This document shows, piece by piece, positions 6,280 through 13,665 of a stretch of DNA of 14,757 bases (its first letter is position 1; each line of letters opens with the position of its first letter). Position numbers and translations under genes: made by a program. The stretch is from JAVBNU01 sp031551265 (lineage in GTDB: Bacteria > Cyanobacteriota > Vampirovibrionia > Gastranaerophilales > Gastranaerophilaceae), in the NCBI GenBank assembly GCA_031551265.1, contig JAVBNU010000085.1, positions 1 through 14,757 on the forward strand, written 5' to 3'. The notes under the pieces are model-generated. The model did not search any database, was not told where the DNA came from, and saw only the letters and a program-made list of their open reading frames with translations.

Positions 6280-7002
6280 CTATTTCACATAGAAATTAGC
6301 GTACACGTTAGCGTTAATTTTTAGGGTACCCGGCTCAATAGCAGGACTTTCAGCGACGCCTGCTGCTGAATCCATAGAGTTTTTCATCATGCCATATACA
6401 CGTGGAGTCGCTTGAGTTCCACAAGACGTATTGATACTTTTGATACCGTTAACGACAGTACCTAAAGACTTGGCGACTGAATTAGCGCTAATTTGCGCAG
6501 AGCGAGAAGCTTTTGCTACCAACTCATTACATACATCATCCATATCCGTAGAGCTGAAATCAAGCCCGCTAACTTCGGTAGCGCCATTATTCAGCGCAAC
6601 AGAAATCAATGAAGCTATATTCGTAATATTTTTAGTCGTAACAGTCATTTTTGTAGCAGCTCTGTAGCCTGTTAATTGTCTTTTCTTTTCTTTTTCATAA
6701 TAGACAGGACTTACAGTGTATGTTGCCGTTTTAATTGTGTCACCTTCGCCTAATTTTGATTTCAAAACTTCTGTCAATTTGCTTGAAACCTGATTAATTT
6801 CTTCGGTAACTTTATTGATTTCTTTGCCGTTAGCTTCAATTGCAAAAGAAATTTTAGCTTCATTCGGATCAATTTCATCTGTAGCCGATGCGTTTACAGA
6901 AATAAACCCATCTTCTCTATCACCGTTAACTGGCGCAGAGATAACTTGTGTTGAAGTGCACAAAAAAGCAGCCAAAGCAGCCAGTGCAAACATTTTTTTC
7001 AT
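6280..7002 (-). CDS. Secreted SIMPL (DUF541) domain protein
   Basis: A 240-residue exported protein. Residues 1-23 are a signal peptide (MKKMF, a hydrophobic core, and ISA before the likely cut at Ala23-Pro24), placing the product in the periplasm or outside. The rest matches the SIMPL/DUF541 family: an opening strand (FISVNASATDEIDPNEAKISFAIE), a helix (NKVTEEINQVSSKLTEVLKS), TYTVSPVYYEKEKKRQLTGYRA, then TVTTKNITNIASLISVALNNGATEVSGLDF and a closing strand. Members of the family such as BP26/OMP28 form oligomeric rings; the function is poorly known. Two cysteines in the mature part (158 and 194) could form a disulfide. A strong AAGGAG ribosome site lies inside the end of the preceding membrane-protein gene, whose stop is 1 base upstream of this ATG. 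It is the last gene of the operon, followed by a perfect terminator. Confidence 0.9.
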   Translation of the reverse strand: MKKMFALAALAAFLCTSTQVISAPVNGDREDGFISVNASATDEIDPNEAKISFAIEANGKEINKVTEEINQVSSKLTEVLKSKLGEGDTIKTATYTVSPVYYEKEKKRQLTGYRAATKMTVTTKNITNIASLISVALNNGATEVSGLDFSSTDMDDVCNELVAKASRSAQISANSVAKSLGTVVNGIKSINTSCGTQATPRVYGMMKNSMDSAAGVAESPAIEPGTLKINANVYANFYVK

Positions 7003-7003
7003 A

Positions 7004-7378
7004 CTAATTCTCCTTATTTACCTTAACGTTATCTTTTTCCTCAATTTCTTTGGTAAAAGCATTCATGTTCTTTTCTTTGATGTCATTCAGGACTTTTTTA
7101 ACATCACCATCATTCAAATCCTTGACCGAACCGATTTTAATCGGCGCTTTATTTTGACTAAGCGCAAACAAAGTCAACGCAAAAATAGCCCATAGTATTC
7201 CACCGTGGATAATAGTCATTTGCGGGAAATTCACAAAGTTAGCCACAAAATTCCAAATATGCATACAGCACCAGCTCGGGAACACGATAAACCCTGTTGC
7301 TGCGCAGCATAGAATAAATACAACTAGCAAAATACCTGTAAAACCGTTTATTTGAATAAAATTGAGTTTTTTCTTCAT
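7004..7378 (-). CDS. Small two-helix membrane protein, unknown function
   Basis: I do not recognise the family. With the chosen start the product has 124 residues. Two hydrophobic segments (about 9-34 and 53-76) are joined by an aromatic, Cys-rich stretch (FPSWCCMHIWNFVANFVNF), followed by a charged cytoplasmic or periplasmic tail of about 45 residues rich in Lys, Asp, Glu and Asn. The ATG at 7378 is preferred over the one at 7390 because GAAGG lies about 6 bases before it, while the longer form would overlap ligA and has no ribosome site. The gene starts 1 base after the ligA stop and ends 1 base before the SIMPL start, so all three are probably one transcript. The four cysteines, all in the first half, are unusual for such a small protein and could bind metal or form disulfides. 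Confidence 0.82.
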   Translation of the reverse strand: MKKKLNFIQINGFTGILLVVFILCCAATGFIVFPSWCCMHIWNFVANFVNFPQMTIIHGGILWAIFALTLFALSQNKAPIKIGSVKDLNDGDVKKVLNDIKEKNMNAFTKEIEEKDNVKVNKEN

Positions 7379-7379
7379 C

Positions 7380-9383
7380 TTAACCTTCATCTAACAAGTC
7401 TAAAAATTCCTGTTCATTTAATACTATAATACCAAACTTTTGCGCTTTGTCCAACTTTGAGCCGGGATTTTCTCCAACAACCACGTAGGAAGTACTTTTG
7501 CTGACTGATGATGTAACGCTGCCACCCATTTCTTTGATACGTTTGGCGGCTGCGGTTCTATTAAACGAAAGTGCGCCTGTTAATACAAACGTTTTACCGG
7601 CAAGCTTGTCAGAGACGGGTTCAACGTTTTCGGCTATAGGATTAATGCCAACATCTTTAAGCGCCTGAATCATTTTTTTATTTTCCTCATTTTTAAAGAA
7701 TTCCACAACAGTAACGGCGATTTTATCACCAATACCCTCAATGGAAGATAATTTTTCGCTATCAGCCTGCATCAATTCGTCAATATTAGTAAAATTCTTA
7801 CTTAAAATTTCAGCCGTTTCTTTCCCCACATAGCGAATGCCAAGCGCAGTTAAATACATATTTAACGGGCGATTTTTGCTTGCCTGAATTGCATTATAAA
7901 TATTTGAAGCCGCTTTTTCAGCGATTAAATCAAGCTGCAATAAATCATTTTCGGTTAATTTATACAAATCTTGCGGTGCTTGCGCTAAATTACGGTCAAT
8001 CAACTGCTCAATCAAAGACTCGCCAACTCCGTCAATATCCATGCCGGCTTTTGACACCCAAAACTCAAGACGCGCTTGCAATCTGCTGACACAATTCGGG
8101 TCAGCGCAATAGAGATTCACTTCACCTTCAATACTAACTAATGGTGAGTCGCATGCCGGGCATTTGGTCGGAATTTCAAAGGGTTTTAAATCTTGTGAAC
8201 GCGCTTCCTTATCAACCGAAATAACTTTAGGAATAATCTCTGCCGCTTTTTTGATAACAACTTTATCGCCAATTCGTACATCGAGACGCTTTATTTCGTC
8301 AAAGTTATATAGACTTGCACGTTGCACAACCGAGCCGGACAATTGAACGGGCTCAAGTATTGCAACAGGAGTCACAGCGCCGGATTTACCAACACTTAAT
8401 TCTATGTCTTTAACAATAGTCGCAACTTCCTCAGGCGGGAATTTAAACGCAGTAGCCCATTTTGGCGCTCGGGCAGTGAAGCCGAGTTCTTGCTGCATTT
8501 TTATACCATTTACCTTCACAACCACACCATCCGTTGCATAACCAAGCTTAAAACGCTTTGTTTCCCACTCCGTGCAAAACTCTATTACTTCTTCAATATT
8601 TTTGCATAGTTTAGTATTTGGATTTGTCTTAAATCCTAGATTCCTCAGCAATTCAAGCATCTCAAAGTGAGTTTTTACATCGTTTCCTTGATTAATTATC
8701 CCGGCGTAGGAAAACATAGATAAATTACGCTTCGCGACTATACTGCTATCAAGCTGTCTCAGGCTGCCTGCTGCTGCATTACGGGGGTTAGCAAATTCTT
8801 TGTCATTATTTTCTCGCTGAATTTTATTCAAGCGTTCAAACTCCGAAACCGGCATGAAAACCTCGCCCCTAACGCTTATATTTTGGATTTTTTCAGGTGT
8901 ATCAAACAATCTGAGCGGAATACTTTTAATAGTTTTCAAATTTGCCGTTATATTTTCGCCGACCGTCCCGTTTCCACGAGTCGCGCCAACCTCAAGGACT
9001 CCATCCTCATACTCAAGTGCTATCGCCAGCCCGTCAATTTTCAACTCCGCAACCAGCTCTATTTCTTTTTTAAGCGGGTAATCCTTTTGGACACGCTCAT
9101 ACCATTTATGCAAATCTTCATAGGAATTTGAATTATCTAATGAATACAATCTCGTCGTGTGTTTATATTCCTCAAATTTTTCCGAAATCACATCACCAAC
9201 ACGTTTTGTCGGTGAATCTGGTGTCGCATAAAGAGGGTACTGTGTTTCCAAGGCTTTAAGTTCACGGAAATATTCATCATACTCAGCATCAGTTATAGAA
9301 GGGTTATCCAGTACATAATACAAATAATTATGTCTGTTTATAATCCCCTTTAATTCGTTTATTCTCTGAAATACATTGTCCAT
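7380..9383 (-). CDS. ligA: NAD-dependent DNA ligase LigA
   Basis: Seals nicks in replication and repair using NAD. The order is complete: an N-terminal Ia domain (HNYLYYVLDNPSITDAEYDEYFREL), the adenylation domain with active-site Lys115 in AELKIDG, NPRNAAAGSLRQ (199-210), DGVVVKVN (285-292), an OB fold, a four-Cys zinc finger (Cys408, 411, 426, 431), helix-hairpin-helix repeats (IEGIGDKIA), and a C-terminal BRCT domain (GKTFVLTGAL...SYVVVGENPGSKLDKA). The length is 667 residues, normal for the family. I start at the ATG at 9383, where family proteins begin; the frame stays open to a TTG at 9410 that would add nine residues, and neither has a strong ribosome site. It heads a three-gene operon with a small membrane protein and a SIMPL protein, an unexpected pairing for a ligase. 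Confidence 0.97.
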   Translation of the reverse strand: MDNVFQRINELKGIINRHNYLYYVLDNPSITDAEYDEYFRELKALETQYPLYATPDSPTKRVGDVISEKFEEYKHTTRLYSLDNSNSYEDLHKWYERVQKDYPLKKEIELVAELKIDGLAIALEYEDGVLEVGATRGNGTVGENITANLKTIKSIPLRLFDTPEKIQNISVRGEVFMPVSEFERLNKIQRENNDKEFANPRNAAAGSLRQLDSSIVAKRNLSMFSYAGIINQGNDVKTHFEMLELLRNLGFKTNPNTKLCKNIEEVIEFCTEWETKRFKLGYATDGVVVKVNGIKMQQELGFTARAPKWATAFKFPPEEVATIVKDIELSVGKSGAVTPVAILEPVQLSGSVVQRASLYNFDEIKRLDVRIGDKVVIKKAAEIIPKVISVDKEARSQDLKPFEIPTKCPACDSPLVSIEGEVNLYCADPNCVSRLQARLEFWVSKAGMDIDGVGESLIEQLIDRNLAQAPQDLYKLTENDLLQLDLIAEKAASNIYNAIQASKNRPLNMYLTALGIRYVGKETAEILSKNFTNIDELMQADSEKLSSIEGIGDKIAVTVVEFFKNEENKKMIQALKDVGINPIAENVEPVSDKLAGKTFVLTGALSFNRTAAAKRIKEMGGSVTSSVSKSTSYVVVGENPGSKLDKAQKFGIIVLNEQEFLDLLDEG

Positions 9384-9458
9384 TTTCAAATAACCGCTTT
9401 TGTTATACAATTAAGTCTCGTAAAACTATTGTACAACAAAAAGAACTAAACAAATTTT
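9384..9458. promoter_or_regulatory. Divergent promoter region between ligA and the decarboxylase
   Basis: These 75 bases must drive both ligA (minus) and the PLP decarboxylase (plus). They contain a near-perfect inverted repeat, GTTATACAA (9402-9410) and TTGTACAAC (9429-9437), with one mismatch and 18 bases between, spaced like an operator pair. The right half includes the palindrome TTGTACAA. No unambiguous -35/-10 pair can be chosen by eye. Confidence 0.4.
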
Positions 9459-10826
9459 ATGAGCATAATCGAGACTATTAAATATTTTCGCAAGAAAGTC
9501 AAAAGAACGCTTTTCACGACACCATCACATTCACAAGGCGAATTTATAATCCCCGAAGCAGAAAAAATGCTCGGGCGAAAAGTTTTTGAGTGCGATTATT
9601 CGGAGATTGACGGCTTTGACAATCTTGCAGCGCCTTTAGGGCCGATTAAAGCGACCCAGGAGATAGCCACAAAAGTATATGATGCAGGCAGAACCTTCTT
9701 TTTGACGAACGGTTCATCGTCAGGAATCCTAGCATTGATGCTCGCGACACTGAATACAGGTGACAAGGTTTTAATCAACCGCAACTGTCACAGCTCCGTA
9801 TACAACGGGCTTGTACTCACAGGCGCTTATCCTCTCTGGCTTGATGTCGAAATGGATACCGACTGGGACATAATTAAACCTCCAACCGCAGCTGGCGTGG
9901 AAAAAACAATCCTTGAAAACTCAAATGTCAAAGTACTTATCATAACAAACCCGACATATGAGGGGCTTGTCGCCGATATCAAGGCGATTTCAGATGTTTG
10001 CATAAGACATAAAATAATTTTGATTGTAGATGAGGCACACGGTGCGCTTTGGAATTATTCCCAAGCATTTCCCAAAACAGCTATACAGGCAGGAGCAGAC
10101 GGTTCAGTCCAATCATTGCACAAAACGGCAGGTGCACTAAATCCCTGCGCATTGCTGCATTTATCGAAAAATTCGCATATTCCTGCTTACAAGATGCAAG
10201 AAACTTTGAATCTAATAAACACAACATCGCCCTCCTATCCTGCATTAGTCGATATGGAAGCTACGATCGGCTTTTTGGCGTCAACCGATGGCGACAAATA
10301 TATAGACAGACTTTTAAGCGACATTCAATCACTCCAAAAAGCGTTATTTCAGTACGACAACATTAAAGTTTACTATTATGAAAACGACATAACAAAAATA
10401 CTGATACAGGTTGATGGTATGTCAGGTTTTGCGCTCGCTGATTATCTTTTTGAAGATTTTAATATTGAGGTTGAACTGGCTAATAATCGTTCCGTACTAT
10501 GCATTACAGGGATAGGGACAACACCGCAAAAATTAAACAAACTCAAAAACGCAGTCATCAAAATTTCACAGGATACAATGTATAAAAGCCCGGCAATAAA
10601 AGAAACTGCACCATATATAAAGCCACAAATGGCATTCACGCCGCAAATGGCATACCGCTCAAAATCTATCAAGATTAATGTAGATCAAGCTGTCGGATGC
10701 GTCTCAAAATCAATGTATCTCACCTATCCGCCCGGGATACCGATTTTGATAGCCGGTGAATTAATTCAAAAAGAACATATTAAGTATTTACGTCAACATC
10801 ATGATAAAATTAAAGTAATAGTATAA
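9459..10826 (+). CDS. PLP-dependent Orn/Lys/Arg decarboxylase family protein (short form)
   Basis: A 455-residue fold-type I PLP enzyme of the Orn/Lys/Arg decarboxylase family in the short form lacking the N-terminal wing domain of the ~710-residue E. coli enzymes (compare the Bacillus SpeA/YaaO type). Seen are TPSHSQG (21-27), FFLTNGSSSGI for the PLP phosphate (80-90), INRNCHSS (106-113), Asp191 and His194 in DEAHGAL, and the Schiff-base Lys222 preceded by His in SLHKTAGAL. The C-terminal domain ends with TYPPGIPILIAGE (about 424-436), a family hallmark. The product would be a polyamine or its precursor (agmatine, cadaverine or putrescine); the substrate cannot be fixed from sequence. The ribosome site is weak. 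The leuA-like gene follows after 20 bases, so the two are probably co-transcribed. Confidence 0.9.
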   Translation: MSIIETIKYFRKKVKRTLFTTPSHSQGEFIIPEAEKMLGRKVFECDYSEIDGFDNLAAPLGPIKATQEIATKVYDAGRTFFLTNGSSSGILALMLATLNTGDKVLINRNCHSSVYNGLVLTGAYPLWLDVEMDTDWDIIKPPTAAGVEKTILENSNVKVLIITNPTYEGLVADIKAISDVCIRHKIILIVDEAHGALWNYSQAFPKTAIQAGADGSVQSLHKTAGALNPCALLHLSKNSHIPAYKMQETLNLINTTSPSYPALVDMEATIGFLASTDGDKYIDRLLSDIQSLQKALFQYDNIKVYYYENDITKILIQVDGMSGFALADYLFEDFNIEVELANNRSVLCITGIGTTPQKLNKLKNAVIKISQDTMYKSPAIKETAPYIKPQMAFTPQMAYRSKSIKINVDQAVGCVSKSMYLTYPPGIPILIAGELIQKEHIKYLRQHHDKIKVIV

Positions 10827-10846
10827 AAATATCTGAAAGGGAAGCT

Positions 10847-12379
10847 ATGAATAACCGACAACCTTTTTTCTTTGATACAACACTACGTGATGGCAATCAG
10901 GCGCTAAAACGCCCCTGGAATACTGCTGAGAAAGAAATATTATTCAAAAAGCTCGAATTATTAGGTGTTCAAGGTATTGAAGTCGGCTTTTCAGGTGCTT
11001 CCGATATGGATTTTGAGGCATGCAACCACCTTGCAAAAATTGCTTCACCTAACACAATTATCTCGGGGCTTGCACGCGCCGTTGAAAAGGATATTATCAA
11101 AGTCTATGACGCAATCAAAGTCGCTGAACGCCCACGTATACACATCGTAATCACAATGAGCCCGTTCAATATGCAGTATGTCCTAAACAAAACACCTGAA
11201 CAGGTTAGAAAACTTGCTATTGATGCAGTGACCTATGCAAAAGGACTTTTAGGCAACAAAGGCGATGTCCAATTCTCTGTAGAACATTTTGGCGACAGTA
11301 TGGACAATATTGACTGGATTATAGACTCGTTACAAGACGTTGTCAAAGCTGGTGCGTCAGTTATCAACCTGCCAAACACTGTTGAGCGCTACAGGCCTAA
11401 ATTTTTCATCGACATGGTCGAAAAAGTTTATACAGCGCTGCCCAAAGATGTCGTAATTTCGGTGCATTGCCACAATGACCTTGGCATGGCCACAGCAGCA
11501 ACTGTAGAAAGTTATTTCGCAGGCGCAGTACAGCTTGAATGCTGCCTAAATGGCATAGGCGAGCGCGCAGGTAACACAAACTTGTTCGAAGTCGCTGTAG
11601 CACTCCACAACAGTGGCGTTGATGTGCCGCTCAATTTGTCAGAGATTTACGAACTGGCATTGACAGTCTCTGAAATGTCTAAAATCCCAGTATCCCCCCT
11701 AGCTCCACTAATTGGCTCGGAAGCCTTCGCGCATCGCAGCGGCATGCACCAGGACGGCGCTGTAAAAACAAAAGGGATGCAAAAAGGCGCTTACAGACCA
11801 ATTCACCCGACACTAATCGGTCGCAAAGACGACGAAATCATCGGATTCACAAGTCAATCCGGCAAAACTGCCATCTTTGAAATCATTTCAACGGCAGGTT
11901 ATCCGATTACAATGCAAGAAGCCATCAGAATTGCTCCAACTGTCAAAAAAGCAGCCGAGCAAATCGGAGAACTGCCAACACGAAACATTATTGATATTTA
12001 TTTCGATGAAATTTTCGCAGTCAAAGGCCCCTTCACTTTCGTATCTTTCGAAAAATCGGCGCCTGACACGTATAATTTAAAATTTAAACATTTTGATAAA
12101 GAATACAATCTCATCGGCAAAGGTAACGGCCCTCTTGATGCATGCTTAAACGCGCTTTCTGAAGCCGGATTCAAGCAAAAACTTGTTCATTACGAACAAG
12201 CAGCGCTTGACGAAGAACTTTACAGCAGCGGCGCTACAGCGATGAGCATCATCCACTTTGAAATGCCTGACGGTACAACTATTCTTTCTCGCGGCAAAAG
12301 CAAAAGTACCGCCCGTGCCAACGTTAAAGCTGTCTTTAACGGCTTAAACATGATGGCAGAGAAAAAAGTCGAAGTATAA
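10847..12379 (+). CDS. leuA: 2-isopropylmalate synthase (LeuA family)
   Basis: A 510-residue enzyme expected to condense acetyl-CoA with 2-ketoisovalerate, the first committed step of leucine synthesis. The catalytic barrel has DTTLRDGNQAL (10-20; Arg14, Asp15, Asn17, Gln18), metal ligands His207 and His209 in VHCHNDLGMA, and GIGERAGNTNL (236-246). A SGMHQDG motif and HPTLIGRKD follow. The last ~130 residues form the LeuA regulatory domain (leucine feedback in known enzymes), with GNGPLDACLNAL. The metal-binding part reads like type 1 LeuA, whereas DGNQAL is the form seen in type 2 (actinobacterial) enzymes, so it looks intermediate. Homocitrate or citramalate synthase is less likely. AAAGGGA lies 4 bases before the ATG; it follows the decarboxylase by 20 bases. 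Confidence 0.88.
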   Translation: MNNRQPFFFDTTLRDGNQALKRPWNTAEKEILFKKLELLGVQGIEVGFSGASDMDFEACNHLAKIASPNTIISGLARAVEKDIIKVYDAIKVAERPRIHIVITMSPFNMQYVLNKTPEQVRKLAIDAVTYAKGLLGNKGDVQFSVEHFGDSMDNIDWIIDSLQDVVKAGASVINLPNTVERYRPKFFIDMVEKVYTALPKDVVISVHCHNDLGMATAATVESYFAGAVQLECCLNGIGERAGNTNLFEVAVALHNSGVDVPLNLSEIYELALTVSEMSKIPVSPLAPLIGSEAFAHRSGMHQDGAVKTKGMQKGAYRPIHPTLIGRKDDEIIGFTSQSGKTAIFEIISTAGYPITMQEAIRIAPTVKKAAEQIGELPTRNIIDIYFDEIFAVKGPFTFVSFEKSAPDTYNLKFKHFDKEYNLIGKGNGPLDACLNALSEAGFKQKLVHYEQAALDEELYSSGATAMSIIHFEMPDGTTILSRGKSKSTARANVKAVFNGLNMMAEKKVEV

Positions 12380-12392
12380 GCAAAAAAACTTA

Positions 12393-12456
12393 TGTCATAC
12401 CGCAGCGATAAATGACTAATATTATCATTAAACGTTTATGTGCGGTATCTTTCCAG
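12393..12456 (+). repeat. GTCAT-type hairpin repeat, long form, copy A
   Basis: A 64-base element beginning TGTCAT and ending CTTTCCAG, with end arms ATACCGCA (12397-12404) and TGCGGTAT (12441-12448) and a weaker inner pairing AATGA/TCATT. It is shared in layout with copy B, which lies in the opposite direction 13 bases away, and with the short form at 6046-6076. Confidence 0.65.
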
Positions 12457-12469
12457 CATAGAATCCACA

Positions 12470-12531
12470 CTTGAGAGATCGCGCACATACAAGCTTTAAA
12501 CAAATTCTGAAATTAGCGCTGCGCGATGACA
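12470..12531 (-). repeat. GTCAT-type hairpin repeat, long form, copy B (inverted)
   Basis: Read on the minus strand, this 62-base element begins TGTCATCGCGCAGCG and ends TATGTGCGCGATCTCTCAAG, closely matching copy A. Its end arms are ATCGCGCA/TGCGCGAT. Relative to copy A two stem positions differ, and both arms change together so that pairing is kept. The pair of copies forms a head-to-head arrangement just after leuA. Confidence 0.65.
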
Positions 12532-12561
12532 GTAAAATTTAAGTCGGAATAAAACATAACT

Positions 12562-12589
12562 AAAAAGCCCTAGCATATCTAGAGCTTTT
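12562..12589 (+). terminator. Weak hairpin, possible leuA terminator
   Basis: AAAAAGC and CTAG (12562-12573) pair with CTAG and GCTTTT (12579-12589), with an unpaired base on each side between the two short stems and a small loop. The T run is only four long, so it may be inefficient. It lies 180 bases past the leuA stop, after the two repeats. Confidence 0.45.
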
Positions 12590-12594
12590 GATAA

Positions 12595-12669
12595 GATTAA
12601 TTTCCTTGTTAATCTAAAGGGTCGAAGTGATTACCTCAATTGTTCCCGCAATTGGTGTAATCCCCCTTT
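12595..12669 (+). other. Structured intergenic segment with two consecutive hairpins
   Basis: A GATTAA/TTAATC hairpin (12595-12614) is followed by a long stem at 12616-12669: outer AAAGGG/CCCTTT, inner GATTAC/GTAATC and CAATTG/CAATTG around TTCCCG, then a T-rich run. It could be the end of a small RNA, a leader element or simply a terminator of leuA. I do not match it to a riboswitch class. The 74-codon GTG-started frame at 12627-12851 that overlaps it has no ribosome site and is not called. Confidence 0.45.
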
Positions 12670-12839
12670 ATATTTTTATTATAACTAGTTTTATCAAAAT
12701 TTCAAGCAAATATCCTATTTTTCACCTTAATTATAATATGAAGAAATATAAAGACGAGTTTTACATAGCTGTAACGCAGGCATACAATACAACACCATAC
12801 AATACAATAGGACAAGATAGGGCAATTTTTTATCAAATT

Positions 12840-12868
12840 TTGTGTTTATAGTTTTATAGACTTATTTT
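12840..12868 (+). promoter_or_regulatory. Possible promoter of the 158-residue gene
   Basis: TTGTGT (12840-12845) and TATTTT (12863-12868) are spaced 17 bases apart, 29 bases ahead of the start codon. This is a plausible sigma-70 type pair in AT-rich DNA. A second candidate is TATAAT at 12732-12737, about 160 bases further upstream, preceded by AGCAAAT as in the two T-tract promoters but without the T tract and with a different spacing. Confidence 0.35.
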
Positions 12869-12897
12869 GAAAAAATAGACAAAGAGGAGAGAAAATT

Positions 12898-13374
12898 ATG
12901 AGTGGACAAGGAAAAGATGTAACTGTAAATCAAGTAAACAGATCATGGGCAGGATGGGCAATGGGGTATCCCGCACCACAAAAAGGCACAACCGTAAAAA
13001 ATGCCGTATCTGTATATGGTGTTAAGGTACAAGGTGATATGTATGATGGTATGGGTATACCTGAGAAACTTGGAGAAGGTCCTACTCAAAAGATTATACA
13101 TTTGAAGGATGGCACAGATATCACATTTAGCCCCAACAACAATAAGAATACGGGTAAAAATAGCCGCATACCAACAATTACAAGCAATGAAAACGGTGAA
13201 ACGGTAATAAGTGATTTCAACAAAACGAAAACAACTGATATTGAGGTATCTGAGGGCAAAAAAATAACGGTACTTAACTCTTCAAATACAAATGTTCGTA
13301 CCTCTAAACCGGACAATGTAACACATAATTCTGATAATGTTACAACAAAGCCATTTGGATTGAACATAAAATAA
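12898..13374 (+). CDS. Protein of unknown function (158 residues)
   Basis: I do not recognise this protein. The GAGGAGAG ribosome site about 8 bases before the ATG is strong and the gene is followed by a clear terminator, so it is likely real. There is no signal peptide, no membrane span and no Cys. The N-terminal third has an aromatic patch (RSWAGWAMGYPAP, 15-27) and SVYGVKVQGDMYDGMG (38-53). The rest is low in hydrophobics and rich in Asn, Thr, Ser and Lys (for example NNNKNTGKNS), suggesting a largely extended or disordered chain, with a C-terminus KPFGLNIK. Asn/Thr-rich composition is often seen in extracellular or lineage-specific proteins. It stands in a gene-poor, repeat-rich stretch next to the 105-residue gene. 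Confidence 0.8.
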   Translation: MSGQGKDVTVNQVNRSWAGWAMGYPAPQKGTTVKNAVSVYGVKVQGDMYDGMGIPEKLGEGPTQKIIHLKDGTDITFSPNNNKNTGKNSRIPTITSNENGETVISDFNKTKTTDIEVSEGKKITVLNSSNTNVRTSKPDNVTHNSDNVTTKPFGLNIK

Positions 13375-13405
13375 TTATAGTTGCGGTTCCATTCCAAGAA
13401 TTGCT

Positions 13406-13436
13406 AAAAGAGCTCCTAGAATTAGGAGCTCTTTTT
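13406..13436 (+). terminator. Strong hairpin terminator after the 158-residue gene
   Basis: AAAAGAGCTCCTA (13406-13418) pairs perfectly with TAGGAGCTCTTTT around the loop GAAT, and a T run follows, 31 bases past the stop. This is a textbook factor-independent terminator. Confidence 0.9.
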
Positions 13437-13445
13437 AATTTGTAA

Positions 13446-13519
13446 GGTGGGGTCCCTACCCCACCAATGTAAATAAATTTAATTTGAAATAAGGTGGGTA
13501 AGGGTACCCACCCTACATT
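13446..13519. repeat. Two dispersed palindromes of the TGTAGGG type
   Basis: GGTGGGG/CCCCACC (13446-13452, 13459-13465, loop TCCCTA) is followed by GGTGGGTA/TACCCACC (13493-13500, 13505-13512, loop AGGG). The second runs on into CCTACATTT, so read on the minus strand it starts AAATGTAGGGTGGG, matching the TGTAGG elements at 5984-6222. Confidence 0.7.
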
Positions 13520-13585
13520 TTTACTCGTTTTACCAAAATTTCAAGTAATTTTCAATTTTTAAGAAATATTACAAAAGATAAAAAA

Positions 13586-13620
13586 TACTAGCAAATTTTT
13601 TTTTGTTTGTATTTTATAAT
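13586..13620 (+). promoter_or_regulatory. Promoter with conserved T-tract block, copy 2 (105-residue gene)
   Basis: The 24 bases at 13586-13609 repeat 5586-5609 exactly, and TATAAT follows at 13615-13620, one base further away than in copy 1. AAGGAGG (13655-13661) and the ATG at 13666 come 35-46 bases later, leaving room for a short leader. Confidence 0.7.
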
Positions 13621-13665
13621 AAATGTGTTAAGAAAATTGTGTTTTTTAAATACTAAGGAGGTAAT

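Noticed and set aside
12627..12851. 74-codon GTG-started frame after leuA
   Set aside because: No ribosome site; it overlaps a stable hairpin, and its hydrophobic N-terminus is followed by a stretch coded by a 12-base direct repeat (12781-12792, 12796-12807).
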